From assembly GCA_020536535.1 (NCBI GenBank), contig JAHLWZ010000891.1, forward strand, positions 1 to 58,143: a stretch of 58,143 nt of DNA, in the 5' to 3' direction. The first letter of the stretch is position 1. The number at the start of each line of letters is the position of its first letter. Below are positions 45,001 through 55,500 of the stretch, one piece after another. A model generated the notes under the pieces. That model did no database searches and was not told the DNA's origin. It saw only the letters and a list, made by a program, of their open reading frames with translations. This stretch comes from Pelomyxa schiedti. Taxonomy: Eukaryota > Evosea > Pelobiontida > Pelomyxidae. Both the position numbers and the translations under genes were made by a program.

Positions 45001-46932
45001 AGCAAAAACAGGGTGCAAGATTGTGATTTGCAAATGCGATATTGGACAAGCTACAACCGATGTTGTTACTGGTGTCATAAAATCTGCAATAGGCACCCTA
45101 CCAGTACTTGGCGTGGTGCACTGTGCCATGGTCTTGCGTGATAATGGTCTAGCAAGCATGACCGTGGACGAGCTGGAGGGAGCTGTGAGCCCCAAGATCT
45201 TTGGTGCTTGGAACGTTTTGGAAGCTCTGAAGCGTCTTAGCCTGAAACCAGAGTGGTGGGTTTCCTATTCTTCCGCCGCAGCACTTGTGGGTGGGCAGGG
45301 ACAGGCCAACTATAATGCCGGGAACACTTTCCTTGACTCTATGATTAACTTCTTGCGCCGTAAAGGAATTGACTCCTGGTCATTCAACCTTGGTCCAGTG
45401 CAGGATGTTGGTTACGTTGCAGGCAATAAGCAAGCACAGGAAAATGTTGCCTTATACGGTGTGCGTTCCCTGACTGGACAGGAGGTTCTTGACACTACTT
45501 TTAAATGTGCCATGTGCCTTGGCACACCCCGGCCGCCCCCGTCATGCAGTCTGGGAATGATGGATGTGGAGTGGAACACATTCTTCCGCAATCCATTTGC
45601 CAAACTTTCCAAGAGATTTACACTACTTAGTGACAAAGATACCGCGAGCTCTAAGTCTGTTAATCTGAAAGCACTTTCTTCGGAAGGAGATGCCGAAGCC
45701 CTCACACCAAAAGTCATTCAGTACCTCGCAACGGCTACTGCCAGTGTTCTTCACATGCCGGCAGGTGATGTCGATGTCAACACGCCTCTCACTCAACTCG
45801 GTGTTGACTCTCTAGTCACCATTGAACTACGTCAACAAATTTTCTCGCTTTTACACGTTGACGTACCAGTAGTTGCACTACTTAAAGGACCAACTCTCAC
45901 GGAGTTGGCTTCTTACTTGATCTCTAATCTTAAGGGAAGTGCGGCTGGAGCAGCCACCGAGAAACCCAAAGAAGCAACTGCAGCGTCAACAGCAGCCACA
46001 TCCAGTGCCGCAGTGTCTGCTCTTCCATCTTCAGCCTCTATTTCTACTACCAGCAGTAATCCCTACAAGGTAACAGCTCTTCCACGCCCAGCCGGGAACA
46101 CCACACCGGTCACTTGCAGTTTGATCTGTTTCCCATTTGTTCAAGGAACGGCAGCAGCGTTTGAAAGTTGGCCTGAGCGATTACCCGCCTACGTTGAGGT
46201 TCTTGTAACGTCGTGCCCGAATCACGTTACCGTGGGCCCTGAGCTCCCTGCTGCCCTTTCTGCCTTCTTTGCGTCGAGACCCGAGAAACCTACCAGGTCC
46301 ATATTCTATGGTATGAACCTCCACCGTCAAAATTCAATGTCTTATCTTTCACAGGTCACAGCACAGGTACTCTCTCAGCTTATTCCGTTGCTTGGCGATT
46401 CCAACGAGGGGATCCCGAATGTGCAAACATTCCGCCACCTTGCGCTATCATTCTTTCAGCACTTCGTCCACCTCTCCCTGATGCTTTGGTCCACACCCCA
46501 CCACTGCTTATTCCGAGCAGTGTGCATCCTTTGATTGCCCAGGCTCATCAAATGAAAGAGCCTCCAATTACCTTGCCCATGCTGGTACTGCAACCAACCG
46601 GAGACGCTACAAACACTGCCGAAACACTCGGCAAATGGCAAGAGTACACAACCAACCCTCTCTTCATCCTTCGGCAAGTGCCAGGACCCCATCTCAACAT
46701 CGTGACTCACAAAGAACAACCAACCACTTACATATCCAGCTTCATCAACCGCTGTGTCAATCTCCCCCTTCCAACCAAAACGTCAACTGACCACCCAATG
46801 GAGGACGAAGTTGTATCACGCAAGCGTGCCCCCGCAGACCACCCCACTCCTCAGGATGCTTCAGGTTCATTTCCTACTACTTACTTTTTACTCTTCTTAC
46901 CAAACACAAAACAGACAAGAAGAGGAGGGTAG
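36068..46932 (+). CDS. Type I highly reducing polyketide synthase with oxidoreductase-like N-terminal domain and C-terminal thioesterase
   Basis: One gene of about 3,500 residues with few short introns. N-terminus (about 36068-37770): resembles FAD-dependent phytoene-desaturase/retinol-saturase proteins ([49 protein letters not shown]). Its Rossmann motif is degenerate ([15 protein letters not shown]). [10 protein letters not shown] with the active Cys, EAHGTGT, GNLGHLE. AT: GHSSGE with the active Ser and AAYHSPH. DH: HCVQGSVVFP, fitting HxxxGxxxxP, with Asp in ILDACLHP. C-methyltransferase: [20 protein letters not shown] and [23 protein letters not shown] and [16 protein letters not shown] with the phosphopantetheine Ser. 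[22 protein letters not shown] and [10 protein letters not shown], split by an intron at about 46312-46355. All catalytic residues look intact, so the enzyme should make a reduced, branched polyketide and release it itself. An extra 3' splice would move the end to about 46946. Confidence 0.95.
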
Positions 46933-47107
46933 ACGGCCGATTTTGAGTAATTTTACACCAAACACATAACAAAACAAAAACAACACAAAGGGAAGAACAA
47001 GAAAAAAACGAATAATTTTTTTCTTCTCAACATTAGCTTTTTTTTTTTACAATACAATGAAAACATTCAAAAAACACCCTTTAGGGTGTAGGTGGTGTTG
47101 TGGTGTG

Positions 47108-48596
47108 TCAACAGGCACAGGCGCAAATTTCTAGCTGGGAACCTGTTTCCTGTAGCATAAATGGGTGTGCCCTTGTGGCTTCGGTAATGGGGAAGGAGGG
47201 TGACATCTTAGACATGGTTTCTGTGTTGTAGCAACAGAGAGCGGTAACTGGAAGCCGCTGTACCATCACCGTAGCTCTTCTCTCGTATTCTACTATGCTG
47301 TCTTGCCATTCTCGTGGTGTTTTGGCGATTGTGTGTTCCTTCCCTTGGGATTTGGGAAGGTCGGCGAGTAGATATATAGATTTGGGGCCGCGTTCTAAAA
47401 TATTCTCGAGATCCTGGCCCATTTTCTCACAGCGAGCATCTGGAGTTAACAGCTGCACAGGAGTACATGTCACAACAACTTTAACTTCGGAGGTAAACAT
47501 ACTTTTCGATAGTTTGCCCTGCCCATAGCAACAATGAGACCCTCCTCAAGTAGGTGGTTTGTATCAATTCCGTGAGAAGATAAAGCCCCCAGTATAATTT
47601 CCAGTACTTTTCTCCCGACAAATAGTACAACACATGCGCTACCAATCCCAGGCAGAAGGAATTTAATAGCAGCAGCAGTCAATGTTTCGTACTTGCTGTA
47701 AGGTAAACACAGGTGGTCCCCAAGTTTTACATGGATGGTCTGCCGAGAATAAGGAATCAGTGCGAACTGTGGTGTAATACCGCTCTCTCCAATTGAGGTG
47801 CGGGCTGGAAAATCAGAAAGCTGGAACTAGTGTCACCACGGGAGAATGAAAGGAGTTTTCCTGCAGCTTCCGTGAACAAAACAGCAGTCTCTTGAAGTGT
47901 ATTTGAAAGCAGAACTGTTTGAACTTGGACCTCCTCGGGCAAACTACTTTTATTTTTCCCCAGTTAGTTTGAAAAAAACATCGTGCAACAAGGGAGGAAA
48001 AAACCATACGGCGGCTGGGCCGATCGTCCTTGGTGTAAATTCAACGCATCGTACGTTTCTTGTATCCTGTCGCCAACAGCACTGCAATGTTCAGTGATGT
48101 TTACAAGATATGTTCCTGGCCATTAAGTCACCAAGAAAAAAAATAAAAGAAACCAAATAACAAGTACCTAGATCGGACATCCGTAAGAAACCACGTAGAT
48201 CCGGATGAGTGGTGCGCCCCACAGCACTTCGTGGTTGTAAAGTGTTTACGTGCACGCCGCCCTGTACTGCACTATTGGCTTTTGTTACCTTTTGTGCCTA
48301 ACTGACCAATTGGTATGAAATTTCGGGGTTTCACAGAACTACCTTCGTGACACGAACGTAGGGACTTTCCCCGCAAGGTGAGGAAGGCACTTGCATCTTT
48401 CATCAACAAACCACTATCACAAAAGGACTGCAGCCCTCTATCTCCATTCTTCCAGAAATGAAGAACAAGCACACCAAGGGAGGGGATTACCATTGGCCTA
48501 TGAAGCCTCACTTCAAGATTCTTCCACTTGTGCACAATACGGGCGATTTAGATTCCCCGAATCGAAGATGGGGGCCCTAATTAAAAAAGTCATCAT
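47108..48596 (-). CDS. MEDS-domain (DcmR-like sensory) protein
   Basis: The C-terminal half matches the MEDS domain, a ligand-sensing fold named for methanogens and methylotrophs. It opens with GDHLCLPYSKYETLTAAAIK, then LLPGIGSACVVLFVGRKVLE, LSSHGIDTNHLLEEGLIVAM, PREWQDSIVEYERR and RLPVTALCCYN, ending THP-like RAHPFMLQETG. The order (HLCxxYxxxxE, a Gly-x-A-C-V-V strand, a GIDxxxLLEEG helix, an EYE helix, P-V-T-A-L-C-x-Y, A-H-P) is diagnostic. Upstream exons to about 48596 encode LPEEVQVQTVLLSNTLQETA and further unrecognised sequence (SLGVLVLHFWKNGDRGLQSF). The start near 48596 and several exon joins are provisional. The gene would be divergent to malic enzyme, with start codons about 47 bp apart. 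Stop at 47108. Confidence 0.72.
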
Positions 48597-48643
48597 CTGT
48601 CACTGCACATTATCACAACAAAAAACAAACTCTGCACAGCACA

Positions 48644-50743
48644 ATGGATCTTCTGCGAGACCCCGCGCGAAACAAAGGAACCGCGTTCACCCTTCGGGAG
48701 AGAGAAGAAAATCACGCCCGGGGCCTGCTTCCTTGGTCTCACGAAACTCTCGAACAACAGGTTTTTTTTCCCGTGTTTTTTGGGTGCCGTGCGTAACGTT
48801 AATGTGGCACTAGGCGGCTCGTGCATATGCGCAACTTTGCGAGATAGACAAACCACTAAGAAAATACATTTTCCTGGACGACACCGTAAGTGCTGACACT
48901 CTGGGTGTCTTGCATAATCTGACTCTGTTTTAGCTCCACAGGAATAGAACGCTTTACTACTACCTGCTCTCGAAGCACATCGAGGAGCTTTTGCCTATTG
49001 TTTATACTCCCACTGTTGCCGAAGCTTGCATCAAGTTCGGATTGGAGTTTCGCGCTGCGTTTGGTGAGTCAACTTGTGTTCCTACCGTTATTCTAACGAT
49101 TGGTAGGGATGTATTTTTGCATACACGACCGACATCACATCCGCAGGATGCTGGATAATTGGACAAGACCTGTGGACCTTATCGTTGTTACTGACGGAGG
49201 TCGAATTCTTGGCTTGGGGTCTCTTTGCTTCCCTTTATTTTTGTACTGATTACATTCAGTGATCTTGGCACAAATGGAATGGGCATTCCAATTGGAAAGC
49301 TTGCGCTGTATGTTGCGGCTGCTTGCTTCAATCCAGGTCACTTTTTCCCCAATTCCATTTACCCCCATTCAACCAAGTCTTTTAGATCACACGCTCCCAG
49401 TCATGCTTGATGTCGGCACCAATAACAGAAAGCTACTGGAGGACCCATATTATTTGGGCGTTCGAGCCGAAAGATTACAGGTCATTTGACTCTTGGCAGA
49501 GTTTAAATTTTAACTTCCTTTCAGGATGATCAGTACTTCCCTTTGGTAGAAGAATTCATGACTGCTGTGATGGATAAATGGCCCCACTGCCTCGTTCAAG
49601 TGTGACTCGAAATACTTTTTCTGAGAGAATAATTGTGCAATAGTTTGAGGATTTCCAATCCCCCAGGTGTTTCACTGTACTGGACTTTTATAAAGAGAAG
49701 TACAGATGCTTCAATGACGATATCCAAGGGTAAGAGGGAAAAGCTTTCAAACAACCTCTAACCAAATTAACAGCACTGGTGCAGTTATTGTATCTGGGTT
49801 GATAAATGCCATGAAAGCCACTCGTACCACGGAACACCGTGTGTTATTCTTTGGTGCAGGCAGTGCGGCTACGGGAGTTGCATCTATGCTTTCGTCACAT
49901 ATTTCGGATTCTCGAGCAATTGACATAAGTGAAGCCAGGAAAATGATATATATGTTTGACATTGATGGGCTTGTGTGCACAAGCCGTGGTTCCCTTGCCA
50001 CACACTTGGTCCCTTTTGCCCGGTATTTTGATAACACTAAACCAACCACGACTAATGGACTTTGGCAGAGATGATATGAGTGTCTGCAAGGACTTCCTTC
50101 AAGTTGTGAAATCAGTCCAACCAACTATTCTCATTGGTCTCTCCGGCGCTGGGTCTTCATTCTCGGAGGAAATTCTCAGAGAAATGGCGAAATATTCTGC
50201 CATCCCAATTATATTTGCCCTGAGCAATCCCACCGCTAATGCTGAATGCACTGCAGAACAAGTATGAAAACTCCAGTTTTTACACTCATCCAACAAGTTG
50301 ATTAGGCCTATACTTGTACGGACGGCAAGTGCATCTTTGCCTCCGGAAGTCCATTCCCTCCATACGAGTATAAAGGTGTTATGCACGTTCCAGGGCAAGG
50401 AAACAATATGTTCATTTTCCCAGGTACAAAGAACCGCCACCGGTTGGAGACTTGCTTAACCTCCCTTGTAGGGCTTGGTCTTGGAGCCTGGCTAGCTCAA
50501 TCGAAAATCGTAACAGACCGCATGATTCTCGTAGCCTCAAGGGTTCTTGCAAACTGTGTAGCCGACGAGGATATCTCCAGAGGGAAGATTTACCCCGACC
50601 TGCCTAAGATTCAGGACATCACACGTACTATAGCAGCGGCTGTAATTGAACAGGCTTTCGCAGAGGGCGTGGCTATGCTTCCCGAGAAGCCAAAAAATTT
50701 GCTGGCCTTTGTTGCCGCCAACCAATGGGAACCATTCTACTAG
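48644..50743 (+). CDS. Malic enzyme (malate oxidoreductase, decarboxylating)
   Basis: It converts malate to pyruvate and CO2 with reduction of NAD(P). The ATG at 48644 gives [20 protein letters not shown], where the family's 'NKGTAFT' lies only nine residues in; there is no targeting presequence, so it is probably cytosolic. It continues [111 protein letters not shown], the nucleotide-binding [47 protein letters not shown] and [20 protein letters not shown]. About ten introns of 40-60 nt. Catalytic Tyr (YTPTV) and the Lys and Asp of the metal site appear intact. Stop at 50741-50743. Confidence 0.95.
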
Positions 50744-50858
50744 GCTCACTCCATCAAATAAAACTGTGGGAAAAAAAAGAAGCCGTAGAAGGCTTTTTTT
50801 TAAAACACTAAAATCCTTTTTCCCTGTTTCATCTCTTCTTGTACAAGAAGTGCCACTA

Positions 50859-52238
50859 TTACCATTGGGCATTGTATTGATGCACGGCATTCAGCATAGC
50901 AGATATGTTTTGAGGTGGTACATCTGACAGGATGTTGTGCACTTGCTGAAACACAAAGCCTCCGTTTTCTGGCTTCATTGCATTGAGTTGATCCAAAACG
51001 TGGTTGTGAACTGCCTCTGGTGTTCCGTGTGGGAGAACGGCATGTGTGTCACAGCCACCACCCCAGAAGCAAATTCTTTGTCCAGGGTCTGGTGTGTTGC
51101 CGTTAGTAGTAAAGGGGAATTTACGTAGCTAACATACCACTAAACTGTTGCTTCAGTTCTGCTGCATTCATTCCTTTGCAGGAAATTTGAACAGGATTTA
51201 TGGCATCCAAGCCGGCTTCAATCAAATCCGGAAGAAGCTGTCTGACACCACCGCAACAATGAAGCATGACACTGACATTAGGAGCCAACTCCTTGGCTCT
51301 GCGCCACAAACGGGAGTGCCTTGGTTTGAATAGCTCACGGTACATGCGTGGTGACATTAGAGGGCCTGTTTGCATTCCAAGGTCATCACCAAACACAATG
51401 ACATCAACATACGGTCCTACCTGCAGTATAAGTAAGGAAAGTTAAGACCGGGAATATGATCGGAAACTGTGCTCAGGAACTTTTCAAGTGCGGCCATATG
51501 AATATCTGTGAGGGTCTCTAGAAATGCATGACATTCTTTTTTCTCAGAGGCCATCATGGACATAAACTTCTCAGAACCGAACAGATACTGCCCAACTTCA
51601 AATAAACTTCCACCGAACAGACCAATAATTGCTGCCTTTTCACCCTGTTGTGTACGAAGTGATTGTGCCCCCTCACGCAGAACAACTTGTCCCTCAGTGG
51701 ATTGCGAAAGTAACTCCACACTGGATGGTGGGCAACCAATGCAGCACCACATGCACTCTGCCATTGCATCCAATACTCGTGAAGGTGAGATAGGATGTTC
51801 TGCCTGGGCAAGTGGAAAATTGCACTGCTCAAAGTAGAACCCCCCCTGGGGCATTGTCCCGACTACAGTGCCCCCTGTTGAATTCAGACACCAACATCCA
51901 GTTGAAGCATTTTTGGTTGGAACAGCCCACACAGGGACCTGGCAAGGTGTGCTATCAGGCAGAGTCCAGTCTTGCCACCACCTTTGCAAGTTTCAGGTCA
52001 AAAAAGTATACAATGGCCCAAAATCCCGTCGAACACCTTTACCTGTCTTGAAGAGCAAATCCGCGGCCAAGCTCAATTGTATCTACTCCGAACATATTGG
52101 TAATGTCATCATCCAGAATAGCGAGTTGTTGTATAGTATCATAAATCCTTACATTCCTAGCTTCACATGGCAATCCCAAATACCTTTAGCACAAACCACA
52201 ATTTAGAGAAATGTCTTTAGCAAAGTAGTGGTGCAAGT

Positions 52239-52284
<46 letters not shown>

Positions 52285-52524
52285 CAGAAGCAATTGCCCA
52301 CTCCCACCCATAATCCGAAACCAACCGGCACCACACCTCCGCCATTTAGCCAGCGCCATCCCCGATATCCCCGACGATCTGTGTCCCCCCAAATCAAGGG
52401 CCACATCGTGGTGTTGTTGCCCTCCCTCACCATCACGAGCTCTTTGAACCCCCCTGAAATGCAGTGCGTCCAGAACACGCTGCCTCCCCCTGCTCTTATC
52501 CCTCGTGTGCGCACTGCCTCTCAT
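50859..52524 (-). CDS. UroD-family corrinoid-type methyltransferase
   Basis: It is a uroporphyrinogen-decarboxylase-fold protein of the MtaA/CmuA-like branch rather than a haem-pathway HemE. Start ATG 52524: MRGSAHTRDKSRGRQRVLDA. Then DVALDLGGHRSSGISGMALA and, after an intron containing a 39-nt homopolymer, YLGLPCEARNVRIYDTIQQL and FGVDTIELGRGFALQ. Further on: VLDAMAECMWCCIGCPP, FGGSLFEVGQYLFG, VDVIVFGDDLGMQTGPLMSP, then MLHCCGGVRQLLPDLIEAGL, DAINPVQISCKGM, and at the end GGGCDTHAVLPHGTPEAV and NILSDVPPQNISAML. The H-x-C of LHCCGG plus the Cys of GGGC form the zinc triad that activates a thiol in methylcobamide:thiol methyltransferases. The substrate is unknown. Such proteins are mainly prokaryotic. 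Stop at 50859. Confidence 0.88.
52241..52279 (+). repeat. 39-nt poly-A homopolymer in intron
   Basis: An uninterrupted 39-A run lies in the first intron of the UroD-family gene, where it reads as poly-T on the coding strand, before the 3' splice site near 52187. Confidence 0.92.
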
Positions 52525-52598
52525 CCCCGTTATGGGAAACAAAAAAAAAAGAAGGGTTTTGAAACAACTGGCGATTCGTCAGTCAAAAGGGGTAGGGT

Positions 52599-55500
52599 TT
52601 AATTGAGGAACTTCGTGAGGATGGCATCGAATGTCGGGCGTAACTGTGGGTCGTGGCTCCAACAGGCCTTGAGGAGACGTTCAGCCCAATCTGGGCATGT
52701 CCATCTGTGGCTGAAGACCTCCGGGGCTTCCAGCAGTACCCTCTGGGGGTTGAACGGCTGCGCAGCAAACAGGCAAGATACGGAGCGGGATATCCTCTGT
52801 TCGTTGCCGAACGGGTCTGGGTCCGAGGGCTGCGGCGGAGTGGGGCCTATCTCGCCGCTGTGGATGAACGGGACCATAGCGTTCTCCATGAAAACGCCGT
52901 GGAAGAAGCGGTGGTCGGTGTCGAGATGGCCGAAGGGGTGGGTGAATGGGTCGATGAGTGACCGGCAGAGAAACGCGAAGCTCCACACGTCCACGGGCCG
53001 GAGCTCGGATTTGATGTCAGCGTGCATCTCCGGAGGATAGAATATTGACACCTTGCGGGGGTGCAGCTTCTGCTTCTCGTGCACCGTCTGGCACAGTCCA
53101 AAGTCGGCAACTTTGGCAAACGGGGGGCTCTCCAATGAACAGATAAATACATTACCTTGTTGGAAATGTTAAGTTTCAGAATGGTGTACGTATTACCCTC
53201 ACCTGCGTGAAGATCGAGATGAGCTATGTGCTGACTGTGCAGATATTGCATAGCGGTTGCAATGTCGGTTATTATTTGTTTGCGAAGTGCAACAGGGAAT
53301 ACTCTCTCAAATGAGCATCGCTGTTCATGTTCACTGCTGTACAGACTGGTGAATTTCTGTTGGCAAATTGTTATGAGTTCACTCAGATCAGGTTTGCTCG
53401 GTCGCACTTCTCCAAAGAATGTCTTCATGTCGGTTGTGAGGGTGGGAGGAGGAATGAGTTCCATTACAATTTGGATACTCTCGGATACCCTGACACCAAG
53501 CATTTTGACAATGTTTTCGTGATTGAGTTCGCTCATGAGTCGGATTTCTGCCTTGCACTGTTGCAAGGCATCTTGCACACTATAGTCTGATTTTACTTCT
53601 TTAACAGCAACAAGGAGTGGCTTGTTGTTCATCATCATCTTTCCCTCAAATACTGATCCAAAACACCCTTCACCCAATTGTCTCCCCGTCAAGTGAATTT
53701 CCTTGGTGAGAATCTGCTCAAGGTCTGGGGCAGCATGTGTAACATGCACAGATCGGCCTTCTACGGGGCAAGTAAGGAATCCATCAACTTTATTTGCCAG
53801 GGTAAGAAAGCAGTCTTCCAGAGACCAATAGTGCACGGGCAACAACGTAACTGGGTTCGTTGCTGGGAAAAGCTCGACTAACTGCCTTTGGTCATTAGGG
53901 AGACAATAAGGACATGCAACAAGGACTTCTACACTTGTCATGGATAGTTGTAGAAGAGTTTCTATCATTTGAACAACTCTAGTGAAGGAAGTGGCCTTAT
54001 CAGTTCTGTTGGCATAGAGAGCCCAAAGGAGAATTGTTTTCCTTTCCTTGTGAACACTGACAGAAATACTCTGCGTCCTGGAACTTAAAACCACTCCCGT
54101 ATTCCAAATTAAAACTGGGGAAAAACCAGGAGTGCAAGACTGCAGCTGTGCCAGTATATCTGAGAAAAAGGAGAAGGCCTCCAAAGGATTCTTGCTGATG
54201 AACAATCTTGCTTGGCGCCATTGAGGCAAAAAATCTACATTGGTGATAAGAAATGGTGTTGAGGGAAGATATGCAGGTAGAATCAGTTGAGTTATCGTGT
54301 GATCCCCAAAGCACAGTGTGTATGGGATGAAAATACTGAAAACTTCTAGTAGTCTGCAGGTTTTTTGCAATGCCTCATCAGGAGAAGTGAAGCCCAAGAT
54401 CCCTTGGCATGTATGTTGAATGGGGTTGTCACTACAGGAGGCAGCCCTGACCTCATGCATTGCTTTGTTGAACCACTGAGGTTTCAGAACGACAATATTG
54501 GATAATTCAGAGTCATATCTTAGTTTTGATTTGAAGTGAATAAGAGTGCCACAATCCTCTAAAAAATCGGCGCACATCATAGCCTCTTTCTCATTCACCG
54601 GTTTATTAGGTGATTTAAAAATGTCCAAGAACTCATTCCATGTAATAATCTCTTCAGATTTGTTGAGAACAGTTGTTCTCATGTCACACCATTTCCTTGG
54701 AACAAAGTTCTTGTGGGATCTAAAAACTTGTTCAAAAAGTAAATCCAGGAAGTCTTTTCGCGTTATCTGTGTAATCTTCTCTTGCCCCACAGGTGGTCTA
54801 GGCATGAAACGAATGAGTTCCACACGAGTTTTAGGATTTCCTATTGAAGCGGGCACCAAAACTCTACTTGAAGCAAGCACCAGAGCAACATTTCCTGTCT
54901 GAATCGATTCTAAAACACGTAGACGCTCATTTACAGGGATGATATCCAGGCGAGTTCCAACGAGGACTATGATTGCGGAACTGTGTTGCCGGTGCAAACT
55001 ACAAACCCAAGTTGAGATTTCCCAATTGGTTGCAGTAGAATCCTTCCTAAGGGCTTCCAAACTGAAGCATACAATAAAAACAGAACAGCTCTGGAGAAGA
55101 ATTCTGTATGTTGGTTGCTGTTTTGCTGTGTGACGGTCAAAAAAAAACTTCTGCATCTTGGAAAAAATTACCAACAATGTCCCAAGCAGTGACAGTCCAT
55201 TTAGATGAGACCCGCCCCTCTCCTGAGAGCCTACGTTGATTTCCACTTGGAGTAAGCCCACTATGTGTGTCTGGTTTACTTTCATGCATGAATTCAAAGT
55301 CGTGGACTTGGGTATCTGTATGATCAGAGGCAGCTTTCACTGATTTATTTGCCATATGCAGTAAAAACGTTGTTTTTCCACAGTTCGGTTCCCCAACAAG
55401 AGCTATCTTAGTGTGATAATATTCAATAGGGTCGCCACACTGAAGATATGCCTTAGTGGACTCCCAGTCTTTTCTGCAATTGGTAGGAATGGAAGAGAGG

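Noticed and set aside
50859-52524. Annotation as haem-pathway uroporphyrinogen decarboxylase (HemE)
   Set aside because: The protein carries the HxC...C zinc ligands and the 'NPVQ..KGM' wording of methyltransferase-type UroD proteins.
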